Of a stretch of 64,000 bases of DNA, positions 44,959 to 54,430 are shown in pieces. Each line of letters opens with the position of its first letter. Position 1 is the first letter of the stretch. The position numbers were made by a program, and so were the translations under genes. This DNA is from Liopterus haemorrhoidalis. Its lineage: Eukaryota > Arthropoda > Insecta > Coleoptera > Dytiscidae. Under the pieces are notes generated by a model. It made no database searches. It was given only the letters and a program-made list of their open reading frames with translations, and was not told the origin of the DNA. The DNA lies in the NCBI GenBank assembly GCA_963971575.1, contig OZ020618.1:250501-314500 (forward strand), given 5' to 3'.

Positions 44959-47900
44959 CGTCCGTCCGTCTTAAGTTTTTGACATCAATGGCACGAGGTG
45001 ATCAACATTTGGTAAAAATCAGTTAACTAGAAATGAGAGTTTACTCGTGTCGGTGTTAAGATTTTTGCGAATATTTCACAACAGAGAAATATTTAAAAAA
45101 AAAAAATGTATTTAACAAAAGTTGCTATAAAATAACCAACAACTTTTATTTGGACATTTTTTGATAAAATTTTTTCTAAGTATCTATTTTTTCATATTTA
45201 TATGTAACGTTTCCATGTTCATGATAAATAATATCTCTGTTAGAAAATATTGGGCCAAGTTATTTTTACTCTGCTGCTAGAATGTATTTTATGCAAGTAC
45301 TTTGTGATGGCGGTCAGTCCTGTGGTGGCCACAGCTGATTTTTTTAGATCAAGATCTACATTATTTGTCTACATTATATCGATAAATCGTAAGATTTAGC
45401 CTACGTAATCCTATGGTTTCCCCCCATAACACCCCATAGGGGGATATGAACGAAGTTGGAACCCTCACTAAATACTTCCTCGGATTATTTTACTTCCCTG
45501 TACTAAATTTGGTGAAAATTGGTCAATCCGTTTTGAAAAAATTTACAAATGTATGTCCCACGCACGTCTAATTAAGAACTGAAGTGACGCCTAGCGGAAT
45601 ATTTAAGGATTTTGTTGGATGTGGCTCATTTAATTGCATTGTTTGTATGTGTTAAAGTGAAGAAAACTTTAATAAAATGTCTTTAAAATCGCAACAGAAA
45701 ATTAACTGCAATGTGAATTGTTGTGTATCAAATGGCAAATGTCAAAAATATCCTATTCCAATCGCCAGTTTGTAAGCAACAACAGCGCCTCTATAGGTAA
45801 TGTTTATTCTCAATAGGTTTAGTCTAGTTCACTATAATTGGTAAGCGGCTGAAAAAATATTAAGGACGAAGCGGCCAATACACGTTCCCAAGACATGGGA
45901 ACGTTGCCGAAAAACGTGTCGCTCGAAAAGTTTGCTACGGTCGCTGGTTTTTGTTCAGTGTAGCTTACTGAAAATGTTGATGAGGACAGTTTGAGAAGCG
46001 CTGTGTTGTTGTATGTAACGGAGAATGTTGCCGGCAAGGGCAGATTAATTTCTCCGGTTGAGGGAGTGTTTGCACTCATCCGTACTCCACATATCTCTAA
46101 TAGGATGACCTACTCTAACAACATTTTTATTTTTACCCTCTCATACCCTTTTCACACTAGATCTTTAAGACGAGTGAACTTAAAGTTCACCGATGTTTAA
46201 GATCGGTATGCTTTCACACTTGATGTTTAAATCTCTGGTGCTGTCATCAGGTACAGTAATTTTCTCCTTAAGTTACCGTCATGAAATCAGTTTTGAACTG
46301 TCTGCGCAGACGCACATTCTGAATTATTATAAACAAATAAGGATATTTCATTTCATTTCATTCTACAATAAAGACACTACAATAAAGAATATATTACACC
46401 TGTATTAACATGTAAGTCGATACATTTTATCTCAGTTATTGTAGCTCTGTATTTTATTAAACACATTATTAAAATAAATAATTTTATTATAACAATAAGT
46501 ATAAACTTCTTATAACGTCGATATAATACAGTATTCTTGTTTATGATAATATAAAATGTTGACAGCACAAATTCAAGAAGTATTTTTTTATAATAGAAAT
46601 TAAGTTGGCAATGCGTACGAAGTTTAAGACGCAGATCTCTGTCTTAAACATCGGTCGTGTTTAGACGAGGCCGCACGGTTTCACATTAGCGTTTAAAGAT
46701 ACATTCACTTTAACATCCGATCTTAAAGATCTAGTGTGAAAAGGGTATCAGCCACAAAGAATCAGTATTCCCATTCAAACAACCCTCAGGGGTGGAGATA
46801 TGGGTCCACAAACGCAAAATATGCGGTAAAAGGGCAACAAAATATTCAGTTGGCGGGGGGGGGGGGGGGACGACACCAAGTTCCGCCACTGACAACCCTT
46901 CTACACAGGAATTTATTTTTATGGAAAACATAAAACTAATCTAAATAGAATCTTACTCATTTTCCCACTCAGTGACCTAGATACCGACCGCCAACATATA
47001 TAAGGGAGGAATTGTGTTTATTTAGTCTAGAAAAAATTTGAGACCTTATTCGTTTTGCGTATTTAAAAATTATGACAAATTTTAATATGGCATGATTCAT
47101 AGAAATTTTCATCTTCGCATGGACGTATCTCAAAAACGAAATGCGATAAAGACCTGCGGTTGAAATTTTTGAAATCCTGAGGTCCTAGTTGACATGTAAC
47201 CAGATTTTGAAACAAATTTTTTTTTTGAAAATTTTTCATTTTTTTTTTTAATTTTTTGAAAATTTTAATAAATCCTAACTAAAAAATGGTTACGGATATA
47301 AATCTGCGGTTTGAATTTTTAAAATTCTCCTACTTTGTTTAGTCTACAAAAAAATTTGGGCTGTAATAAATCAGTTATTAAGTTTTTTATGAGCAGTAAT
47401 CCAAAACCCTTGAAAATGGCCAAAATTCGAAAAAATCATAAGGGGTAGACCTTAAAAAAATCGTGTTTTTTAAGCAAAAAAAAATTGTCTCCGATTTTAT
47501 TGAAAATTGGTACAAATATGTATTTTTGGTCATAGATCAACAAAATTTGGTCCATTTTGAAGTTTGGGCAAAAGTTTTGACATTATAGGCAAAAAGCTGT
47601 CCCGAATCCGCTCTAACTCAAAAACTAGGAAATCATGATTTTATTAAATATTTTTTTCATAATCCTCTCCCCAAAATTAGCTTAGAACTATATTTTGGCT
47701 AAAAACGGAGAAAAAAAAATTTTGACCAAAATTTTATAATTTTGGAAAAAACATTTTTTTTAAGTTTGTTGGAAAATTAGCCTTAGATCACAAATATATG
47801 GTTACTTTTGAGTTACGGTCTAAAATTTTGACATTTGCGGCAAAAAAAAGTAAAAATAATCAGCTGTGGCCACCACAGGACCGACCGCCATCACAAAGTA

Positions 47901-50900
47901 CTTGCATAAAATACATTCTAGGAGCATAGTAGAAATAACTTGGCCTAATATTTTCTAACAGAGATATTATTTACCATGACCATGGAAACGTTACAAATAA
48001 GTATCAAAAAATCAGCTGTGGCCACCAGAAGACCGACCACCATCACAAAGTACTTGCATAAAATACATTCGGGTTACCACATCAAAAGTAGTTTTTTAAT
48101 GTGGTAAAAGTAATTTTTTATAGATATTTTAGAATTTCTAGGAATTTTAAATTTTGTAACTAAAAAAATCGATTCTTTTGACCCGGATTGCAATGCCTAA
48201 TAAATGGTATGGTCCCTCTAAATTAGTAACAGTCGTTAAATACCTTTATGACGTCACCTGCTCTCAAATTCAAAGTTCAGGGGTCAAATAAAATTCAATT
48301 TCATCTTTATCAATCTCCAATGTCTGTTCTGTCGTATTCTGATATCTTTAAATTAATAAAAATTCATACAAGTTATGCTCGATTGTACAATAGACAGAAC
48401 CCGTATTTTTCCTCACGACAAAACTTCTCTACAACTCAGTATATTCTTGTTAAAACTTTTGCCGGATGTCTACGGGCGATATAGGGTTGTATTCGGCATG
48501 TGGCAGTTCTAACCCCCCCCCCCCCTTCAATCCACAGTCCGGGCCGCAGCAATTTCTACAGGATATGAGTTTATAAAGCTATTAAGACTTGGTTATATTA
48601 GATATTAAACGAGATTATACCTTAATTGGTTCCCAACGCCTAGGTGATTTATTGTAAGAACTGGACTGGTCATAAGACCGTTTTTTGGACCAACTGGACT
48701 GAATAGAATAGAACTTTATTATTCTTGCCCTAAGGCTTCGAACTTTACATAGTATTTTCCAAAATTTAAAAAAATCTAGTTATGAATGTTTTACATTTTT
48801 TTAACAAAAAATTATATTGTTGCCATACCCTTTAAAAAATAATAATAAAAATAAATAAATACATACATATACATATACAGTCTGTTCCAAACAGTTAAGC
48901 GGAACTAGATTTTGCAATCTAGTTACTTTCATCGTTTAAATCGTGCCTTTCGGCCGTTTTGTTTAAGCTTTGTAAATCATACTTACAATAAATATTTTTT
49001 GGTTAAGGTTAATATCATTTTAAAATGTCATTTCTTTATATTTAGATTTTTTGTGTCATTCTTAATACAAATTTCCCATTTATTTATTTTTTTGTCATTA
49101 AAATATCTAAAATAAATATTTAATTTTGACATATGTCATTCGTTTCCATGGTTTCATTGTTGGAATTTTAAATTTTGACATCCTAACGTGAAAAATGAAA
49201 TAACCCAAGCAAGGTCCCTTCTCGTGACAACCTAAAAGAACTAAATTCCCATTTAATTCCGCTTAACCGTTTGGAACAGACTGTAGTTTCGCTTAACCGT
49301 TTGGAACAGACTGTAGTTCCGCTTAACCGTTTGGAACAGACTGTAGTCCCGCTTAACCGTTTGGAACAGACTGTAAAATATTATAAAATGTATAATGACT
49401 TCCATTCATGATAGTAACTGACCTTGCTCATAGTGACATGATCATAGTAACTGAGTTACAGAATTGGTCTGAACATCTCCCTCTCTATATAAAAGCCTAT
49501 TTCTCTCTTTTTCATTCCCAACTAAGCTATGGCTTATTAATCTGGGGACATTCGCCAGCTGATAAGAGAATCTTCGCCCTACAACGTAAAGTTGTGAGAA
49601 TAATGGCCTCTGCTCCTTTCCAAGCTGACTGCCGGGATCTTTTTGTGAAATTCCATATAATGTCCCTGCCATCCTTATATATCTATCACTGCCTGTTGCA
49701 TATCTTTAAAAATTTGCAATTTATTCCAACCAACAGCGAAACACACAGCCATTATACTCGTTCGAGAAACAATATCCGCTCCAATTTTCTACGCCTAAAT
49801 ATATCCAGAAACTGCTGCAGTTATTATTCAATTAAATTTTTTAATCTTTTACCTGAGGAGGTTAGAAAGCTACCTTTTCAAAAATTCCAGGCAAAACTCA
49901 AAGTAATCTTGTGTCAAAATCCATTGTACAGCTTTGAGGAATTAGAACATGTAAATTTTAATAATGTACAATTGTGAAATTTGTATTTTGTATTTCATGT
50001 ATTTTGACTGACTAAAAACAATACCTACTCTGTATAGTATCTTAGTCAATAAACATTATTATTATTATTATTATTTTATGTGATGGCCGGTAAAAATATA
50101 ATCTGATGTTTAAATAGTCTGACATGTCAATAAAGTTGGAATTGTTTTAGATAGCGTGACCCACATAGCGCTAGAGTTATGCGGGTGGAATATCTTCCGG
50201 CGATCAGGGGCAAATCATTTTCCGAGTGTGGGGAGAGCTGAGGCTGATTGAGATTGATCTTAAGATCAAAGAGCCCGCACACGGCCTCGGGCAATAAATT
50301 AATTAGACATAAAGCCCTTCACCGAGATATATGTCAATACACAAACTCAATTTCGCTATTAACTTTGATTTATCTTAAAGGAAAATTCCAATAACGATGT
50401 TGGACGAGTAGAAAAATTACATCTCTCTAATAATTCAAATACATTTATTTTCTCCTGCGTATTTTTATCTTCCGATATTGTGCAGTCTGCTCTGGGGTTA
50501 TTATTAAAATATAATTTTTTAATTCATTTTTTTTTAATACAAATTATATACAATAAATAATTATAATTTATAGTAAATAAAAATTTACAATCACAGATAA
50601 TTTACTTATATTATTATAAGGGACATTATTAAAATCACAGTATTTTTTTAAATGATTTCAAGCTTTATTCATTAAAACTACTCAATTGAGAACTGACACG
50701 CTCGGATACGCAGTCTGGTGGTCAAATATTGTACTACGCGACTGTAGTACTGTTTGAAATTATTATATATGTTCTGGTGTTGATTTTTTGTTAGAACGTC
50801 GATAGACACATTTTCATAAAATAAAAATGCACTGTGCTTAAATTAACCTGTTCCCTGTTAGCATATTGACAGCTAAATACTAGACAATTCAGCCATTTTG

Positions 50901-53573
50901 TCATGAATTACAGCGCCGCCAACGGTAATGTCACTTCTCAATAGAAAACTTATATTTTTCCGAATTATGGAATTATTTTTGAGTAGATGTTTTTTGCTTT
51001 GAAGCATTTTATAAAAATCCGGACAGTTTTTTTTTTTATAATTTAATTTAATCAGTAATATTGCTTTTAATGTATCTACTTCAAGTTGAGTCTTGTCACT
51101 TGTCCAAAACCTGTTCATCAAGGAAAATACCCTTTCGATAGATTTTTTTTTAGTTCAAGTTTTGTAAAAATAATCTTAGATGAAATAAATTTAAAATAAA
51201 TATTGAAAAAAAGTACTTTTTCTAAAATTTGGGACAGTTCGAGACAGAAAACCGGAACGCAAGGCGGAAATTCGGGACTGTCCCGGCAAATTCGGGAAGT
51301 ATACCGAAATAGCTACCGGCTATAGCTACTTTGAAAAATAAACTTGGGACTTATTTTAGTCCAAAATAATTTAATTTTCAAAAATAAAATGTTCATTAAT
51401 CCACGTGTACACAAAGTTTATTGGTATACAACACACTTGTAAAGATACACTTATGAGAACAAGATGTAGGAGCTATTTAAATTCTGGCAAAAGTGAAGCG
51501 AACTGAGATTATATTTTTATCTGAAGCGAGATGACTTCTTAACTGTGCTTATCTGTGCAAACATTTACTAATAGACTTATCAGAGCTCATCTCATGAATA
51601 TTCAGGGATGATGGGAGGGGTGGGAGCGTCGCGACGGAGACGCCTCGTGACTTTAGGACTTGAACTGTGCTGGTGTGCCGATGCATGCATTATCAGCATA
51701 CTCCATCAAACAACCCCTCCGAACCAACAACATTTCATAAACTCTAATATATTAATAGAGCATTCCTGGTTTTGTACTAATTTTTTCGGGTTTTGTAGGT
51801 ATGACCAAAAAACTCTTATACCGTCATTTTGTCGTCTGTCTGTCTTATCGCACGATAAACAATACATGAAACTTTACTTTATTTAGGCCCTGTCTTTCCA
51901 CCTTCAGTTAAAGTTCCAGGTAACTATCTGACAGATAAGGTTATTTGTAACTTCATCTGCTGAATAAATTTTTATTCGATTCGAAAATTGTACAAAAAAT
52001 AGCCCAGATGGTTTAAATGCATGAATTTATTAAATATTTTATTTATTAACCAGTTAATGAATCCAATACGTCAGTCTCATTATCCGTTAGATAACTATCC
52101 GATAGATATATTTGTATAGAAAGAAGGGATGACATTTGCTCAGCAGATGAAGTTACAAATAACCTTATCTATCAGATAGTTACCTGGAACTTTATCTGAA
52201 GGTGGAAAAACCGGGCCTTACAGTTGTAGAAGAAGTTGTTTTATTGATTGATTTGATTTGTTAAAATATATCAGTGAGAAGGGATCAGCCTCATGTGTTA
52301 TATGTAGTTGGTCAGTCAGACATCCATCAGTTGCCGTTGAAATGTCGTCTCCATGGCAGCGGTAGCGTGTCGCGGTCGCCATGGAGACCGGCGCTGGGAA
52401 TTCCGGGAATAGCGTCCAGACCGTCTGCCCTTACCGTCGTCCCGCCACCGCCCGCGCAGGTGCATAAATGCAACGGATGCTTAAAATACGAGAAGAGCAT
52501 ACATAACGACCCCGATACCTCACACCGGCTCCCATAACTAACGGACTATAATTAGAACAGATGCATGACCGGCGGTAATAAACGAGTCCGGGTGCAATAG
52601 CGTGCCGGACTTAACGTGGCCCGGAGCTATCTCCACTCCGGTTCTATCCAATTACCTCCTACATATGATAACAACCTACGTGATAACATCTATGTAAAAC
52701 AAACGAAGAATACGCCGACATCACACGATAGTAGACGGTGCTGTTGTCGGACCAAAAGGCTAGTGGCGTAGGCTCTTGGCCAGGCAGACTGGGAAATTTT
52801 CTCTCACCTATATTAATAAAATTGGAACCTATCAGATAGTATTCTGTCCTGTTAGTAGTAACATCTAAGTAGTTGCATTCGTTGAGGCACTGTGTCGATA
52901 TTTTTGGTGGTCAACTCGATTCCGTTTGTTTAATATTTTATTCTTTATTTTAAATTAATTGTAATCATTTAAACTATTTGTAAATATTACCATTATAATA
53001 AATTAAATTCATTAATTTTAAATCGTCTTAACGTGTGTAAACCTTTCACCTTTAATAACTTTAGTGAACATTTAAGACCCAGACTAGTGACTAGATGCCT
53101 GATCAGTCGGTTGGTACGTACAAATACATATCATTTAATGCACATATCGTAACGATGAACCCTGGATAATACTCACGCTTACTACCCGAATTCCTTTAGC
53201 CAGAAATCTCACTTCAGTTTGAGATTAGACATAATATTGGTATGGACAATAAATGGTACGTTATAAAGGGACGTTACCGGTTCGCTACACTGCCAATTAA
53301 ATAATATATTAAAAATATCCTACCTCTTTTCTTCAGGTGATCTTCAATCATAACAGCTGATATCATGAAGACGTTCCCCACACTTCCAACGATCGCCAGT
53401 GAAACGAGCAGCAGGAGCCTGGCCACCCTGGACCAGTCGCTCGACAACGTCACCGGAGAGATGTTCTCAAGGTCGTCCGGCACCGTCCGGTGGACCGCGT
53501 GCCCGTGACCCGACGTATGCGCCACCGTCACGTGGCTCATTACAGTCGTCAGCGAAATATTTGTGAAATCCAT
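35001..53573 (-). CDS. Class A G-protein-coupled receptor, complete coding sequence in four exons
   Basis: Seven-helix receptor of the rhodopsin family. Exons 53573-53324, 40519-40189, 38577-38239 and 35241-35001 sum to 1161 nt, 386 residues plus TGA, with phases matching at every junction. N-terminus has NIS sequons; TM1 GSVGN; TM2 NVALADLL; Cys before TM3 (NVCKFQW) with a partner in loop 2 (DYCTRK); TM3 ends AENYLRLC instead of DRY; TM6 FWLPFG; TM7 SKSCVNNILYCVSN instead of NPxxY; helix 8 RHFRNAYINLFHYCCCKTT with a palmitoylatable CCC; tail ends DVYEL. Ligand unknown; the nearest resemblance I can name is the melatonin/moody/Tre1-like orphan group, weakly. The gene spans 18.6 kb because its introns are full of TEs. 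Confidence 0.92.
35475..36351. mobile_element. hAT-type MITE (GPCR intron 3)
   Basis: Ends CAGTGGTTCTCAACC and TGATTGAGAACCACTG, the common hAT terminal type. Flanking octamers are only similar (CTCTACCT/CTCTAATT with one-base shift). A palindrome is nested inside at 35661-35873. Confidence 0.75.
35661..35873. repeat. Palindrome with hammerhead-like motif in each arm
   Basis: TAAGATGAGGAAGTAATGGG returns as its inversion CCCATTACTTCCTCATCTTA; arms about 100 bp. Each arm includes CGAAACGTTAGCGAAG next to the palindromic GATTTAATATTAAATC stem. Half of this block is at 13739-13835. Confidence 0.85.
36352..37069. other. Intronic, no feature recognised
   Basis: An 86-codon plus-strand frame (36370-36630) was considered and not recognised. 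Confidence 0.35.
37070..37947. mobile_element. hAT-like element carrying a minisatellite
   Basis: Ends CAGCGGTTCCTAACC and TGGGAACCGCTG; flanking octamers ATTTATAT and ATATACAT agree at six of eight positions. Between the ends lies the 37083-37830 array. 37838-37885 has an M1-like GCTATTCCAAACGATTAGG scar. Confidence 0.65.
37083..37830. repeat. Minisatellite of ~26-29 bp units with 175-bp higher-order period
   Basis: Units read GGTGGCAAAAAAATCCCCCC with variants; the marker ATTCTTTGAGTAGC recurs at 37162, 37337 and 37512, giving the 175-bp period. A 310-codon minus-strand frame across it (GGFFATQGGFFCHPGG type) is a consequence of the repeat, not a gene. Confidence 0.93.
38239..38577 (-). 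CDS. GPCR exon 3 (TM5-TM7)
   Basis: Acceptor CCTCTTTTTCCAG, donor GTCAGT, 1 + 112 codons + 2. Encodes IPYQATVGIVFVFMPVFLTF (TM5), MYSFLIFVLFWLPFGVVLA (TM6) and FYNLAWFAISKSCVNNILY (TM7). Confidence 0.93.
38735..39890. repeat. Dispersed repeat, copy holding MITE M1 copy 6
   Basis: Reverse complement of 2385-3125 apart from the inserted MITE. Left outer sequence TTTCTTTGGTTTAGGCGGAA at 38712 resembles M2 ends. Confidence 0.75.
38888..39297 (+). mobile_element. MITE family M1, copy 6
   Basis: Full length, TACAGTCTGTTCC...GGAACAGACTGTA, nested in the dispersed repeat; the empty site is seen at about 2960-2985. Confidence 0.92.
39891..40188. other. Intron, M2-related fragment
   Basis: TACCGATTGATTGATGCTTTTG and TTTAGGAAAAGCCCA near 39990 match the interior of the M2 element at 56098-56278. 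No TIR pair is preserved. Confidence 0.4.
40189..40519 (-). CDS. GPCR exon 2 (TM2-TM4)
   Basis: Acceptor AATTTTGCAG, donor GTAAGT, 2 + 109 codons + 2. Encodes NAFIVNVALADLLITGLVIP, VCKFQWFLAVVCFMVTVL, the unusual TAAENYLRLC and LTFLILIYWVVSAVASGM. A 153-codon plus-strand frame across it is antisense shadow. Confidence 0.93.
40605..40800 (-). repeat. Minisatellite-bearing repeat, inverted short copy
   Basis: GGGCAAAATTTCAATTTCAAG, GTCCTCACTTCTAAATTTTA and a (G)14 tract (40767-40780). Cognate with 25336-25615 inverted. Confidence 0.7.
40938..41147 (+). pseudogene. Non-LTR retrotransposon reverse transcriptase fragment
   Basis: Translates as KISKIIPVFKSGSKTDMNNY, TPIAIQFCFSKIFELVFLHR, then stop, then FQHGFVKSKSTTAIF. 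This follows the RT block order K-IPVFKxGxxxxxxNYRPI...FSKIFE...QxGFrxxxST of LINE elements. A stop after ISKY and truncation by R1 at 41147 show that it is dead. Confidence 0.8.
41147..42127 (-). mobile_element. TIR repeat family R1, copy 3 (GPCR intron 1)
   Basis: Left end AGGGTTTTGTAGGTATGACC, right AATACCTGCGAAATGTGTG (slightly degraded). Minus-strand interior matches 4286-5280, except that 41650-41745 is replaced by a tRNA-like segment. Confidence 0.72.
41682..41740 (+). other. tRNA-like / nested hairpin segment
   Basis: TAGTCTAATGG fits a pol III A box and GGTTCGCTTCC a B box with one mismatch, at tRNA-like spacing. CCGTAG/CTACGG and GTTAGC/GCTAAC also nest as a hairpin. Acceptor and anticodon stems do not pair well, so this is a tRNA relic or a SINE head at best. 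Confidence 0.35.
42128..42925. other. Intron, GC-richer island and M2 scar
   Basis: 42490-42610 is purine-rich with CCCCGCGGGCGCC. 42858-42912 (GATCCTAAAC...AATCTAGTTCCGCCTAAACC) is a decayed M2 end. No exon is recognised. Confidence 0.35.
42926..43363 (-). mobile_element. Internally deleted mariner, copy 1
   Basis: Ends AAGTCTCTGGTC and GACCGGAGACTT. On the minus strand it keeps the transposase start (MGKNTVEAKQWLD, DSAPGKSTITD) joined to the extreme C-terminus (FEGEYVDE stop) with the catalytic core deleted. It has an in-frame stop near the start. This is the uninterrupted counterpart of 61192-62121. Confidence 0.85.
43748..43890 (+). CDS. Orphan calpain exon (N-terminal)
   Basis: Acceptor TTTTTTACAG, five bases, then ATG and 46 open codons to a GTAAGA donor. 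The product (KRGELWKDPDFPG, SSVFYHQTPPFQFVWKRPK) is the segment just before the protease core of calpains, Ca-dependent cysteine proteases. All splice features are intact, but I found no catalytic exon (GDCW motif) downstream in this window, and the exon lies opposite to the GPCR within its first coding intron. It may be the 5' exon of a gene continuing past the window, or a stranded or captured exon. Confidence 0.75.
43891..44720. other. Intron sequence with a mariner end fragment
   Basis: 44155-44205 (AGTCTGTCAACAGTGTTGCC, CAGACCGGAGACTT) is a third copy of the 42926-43363 mariner end. Nothing else is recognised. Confidence 0.45.
44721..45345. repeat. Element E, composite copy with TCTG run
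   Basis: Two overlapping stretches of E sequence (44740-44870 and 45050-45340) around TGTCTGTCTGTC repeats (44930-44970). The uninterrupted GCAATAACTAACAACTTT at 44786 is an empty site for M1 copy 2. Ends GTGGCCACAGCT. Confidence 0.65.
45346..46145. other. Intron, no gene recognised
   Basis: Includes a mobile-element-like phrase (GGTGAAAATTGGTCAATCCG, 45510) and overlapping frames on both strands at 45819-46200 that I do not recognise. Confidence 0.35.
46146..46745. mobile_element. TA-flanked MITE with CCCTTTTCACACTAG ends
   Basis: CCCTTTTCACACTAGATC and its exact inversion GATCTAGTGTGAAAAGGG, flanked by TA both sides; TIR continues through TTTAAGA. Subterminal GATGTTTAAGATCGG and CTTAAACATCGG words repeat. 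600 bp without coding. Confidence 0.88.
46746..47029. other. Intron with poly-G tract
   Basis: (G)15 at 46855-46869 followed by ACGACACCAAGTTCCGCCAC, similar in layout to other poly-G repeats here. Confidence 0.4.
47030..47850. repeat. Dispersed repeat family S
   Basis: AT-rich, with GACCTGCGGTTGAA and TCAAAAACGAAATG words shared with 8100-8480 and 63420-63860. No long frame and no clean ends. Confidence 0.5.
47860..48075. repeat. Element E left end, tandemly doubled
   Basis: CAGCTGTGGCCACCA...ATAAAATACATTC occurs twice (47871 and 48013) in direct orientation. Confidence 0.7.
48076..48875. other. Intron, poly-C tract and LINE-like 3' end
   Basis: (C)13 at 48513-48525. GAATAGAACTTTATTATTC at 48705 resembles an inverted LINE 3' terminus, not proven. 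Confidence 0.35.
48876..49375 (-). mobile_element. MITE family M1, copy 7, with terminal tandem repeats
   Basis: The MITE proper spans 48876-49285. Its right terminal 30 bp (CGCTTAACCGTTTGGAACAG plus ACTGTA) is then repeated three more times in tandem to 49375, with only the first bases of each unit differing (GTTTC, GTTCC, GTCCC). Confidence 0.93.
49405..50075 (+). pseudogene. 5'-truncated non-LTR retrotransposon C-terminus with (ATT)n tail
   Basis: Open from 49408 to 49974. From about residue 25 the product has the LINE thumb/C-terminal pattern: LFHSQLSYGLLIWGHSPADK, ALQRKVVRIM, CRDLFVKFHIMSLPS, THSHYTRSRNN, FFNLLPEEVR. The element ends with AATAAACATTATTATT. The first 65 bp derive from the 33592-type TIR element, a junction of two elements. 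The RT core is missing, so it cannot move itself. Confidence 0.85.
50076..50824. repeat. Intron, repeat at 50690-50770
   Basis: CTGACACGCTCGGATACGCA...GTACTGTTTGAA is the inverted partner of 18895-18970 and of 63886-63950. The rest is unremarkable. Confidence 0.5.
50825..50945. repeat. Dispersed repeat, inverted partner of 18000-18130
   Basis: CTTAAATTAACCTGTTCCC...GGCGCTGT-like, diverged. Confidence 0.5.
51180..51320. repeat. Fragment akin to the TAGGGTGACC hAT family
   Basis: ATTCGGGACTGTCCCGGC resembles the CCCGC/GCGGGAC inverted words of 22855-24168. No ends found. Confidence 0.35.
51786..51855. repeat. R1 end fragment
   Basis: GGGTTTTGTAGGTATGACC and TTATACCGTCATTTTGTCG match the R1 end at 41147; cut off by the PIF-like MITE. 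Confidence 0.65.
51886..52217. mobile_element. PIF/Harbinger-like fold-back MITE
   Basis: TIR of about 79 bp: GGCCCTGTCTTTCCACCTTC on the left, GAAGGTGGAAAAACCGGGCC on the right, flanked by TTA (51883-51885) and TTA (52218-52220). A 3-bp TTA duplication with GG(G/C)C ends fits PIF/Harbinger. Confidence 0.82.
52270..52560. promoter_or_regulatory. GC-rich block with paired X-box-like sites
   Basis: GTCTCCATGGC and GCCATGGAGAC lie inverted 20 bp apart near 52348-52389; each resembles an RFX X-box (GTNRCCATGGNAAC type). An 87-codon frame here is not recognised. Located in the GPCR first coding intron, so enhancer-like function is speculation. Confidence 0.3.
52561..53323. other. GPCR intron next to exon 1, nothing recognised
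   Basis: No repeat boundary or exon seen. Confidence 0.35.
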
Positions 53574-53593
53574 CTCAACGCGAATTACCAGTT
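53324..53593 (-). CDS. GPCR first coding exon (start codon, TM1)
   Basis: Acceptor TTTTCTAATAG at 53594, 20 nt of 5' UTR, ATG at 53573, then 83 codons + 1 nt to donor GTAGGA. Extracellular N-terminus with two sequons (NIS twice) and a His-rich stretch; TM1 ARLLLLVSLAIVGSVGNVFM. The ATG was chosen because it is the first in frame and precedes the whole N-terminal domain. Confidence 0.9.
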
Positions 53594-53959
53594 CTATTAG
53601 AAAATATTGTATTCATTTTAAATCTATTTTACAGTATGAGCATATGATTGTCAGTTTATATAAAATTGATTCTTATTCAGAGAATGACCTAAAAGAAGAA
53701 GAGATTTCAACTCATGACATTTTTTACGTGATGGTGTTTTGATTATAGGGAGTCCTCGGTGGACTGCCATCGAGAGCAGTCCAATTATGAATTTAAATAA
53801 TAACAGTAAGTCCACAAAATGACAACCGTTAAAAGCAGTCTAATTACCAATTCGAAATTAAGAGGATCCTGTACTGTTTATACAATAAAATCACATATTA
53901 TATGTCAAGAATAGTCTACATGTAACATATATAGTATAGGAAATGAAGCTCAAAAAATG

Positions 53960-54390
53960 ACAAAACCTCGCAATTTTTTCGTCCAGCGTCGATTTGGATA
54001 AAAATTTGGAATTAGGCTCATTTCACCCTCTAGTTCATTTTCTACATTGTGCCGTTGTACGCTTTTTGTTTTTTAAGGGTGAAAACTACCCCTAATTGTA
54101 AAAAATTATAAAATAACATTTTAAACCTTAATATGGGTAAAATTTGGTTTGGATTAGCTAAATATGGATCGTTTTATGCTTTGTAATACAATTTCATAAT
54201 GTTTCAACCCTTAAAAATCAACCCTTGTTGGAGCTTAATGTAAAAAAAAAGTATTTATCTTAAAAAATGATTTCATCTTGCATCGATTTGCACCAAAATT
54301 TGAAATTAGGTTCGTCTCACACTTTACTTCAAATTTTATATCATGCTCATGGGCACTGTTTATTTTTTAAGGGTGAAAAGAAAATTTAGA
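53960..54390. repeat. Dispersed repeat, two diverged direct copies
   Basis: GTCGATTTGGATAAAAATTTGGAATTAGGCTC (in part) returns at 54290 as CATCGATTTGCACC and TTTGAAATTAGGTTCG, each followed by GGGTGAAAA. Confidence 0.5.
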
Positions 54391-54430
54391 AAAAAAATTA
54401 CTTTTTTTTACTGGGGCTTCAAGCAGGAGC

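Noticed and set aside
45819..46200. Overlapping frames on both strands
   Set aside because: Neither resembles a known protein, and both are simple-composition.
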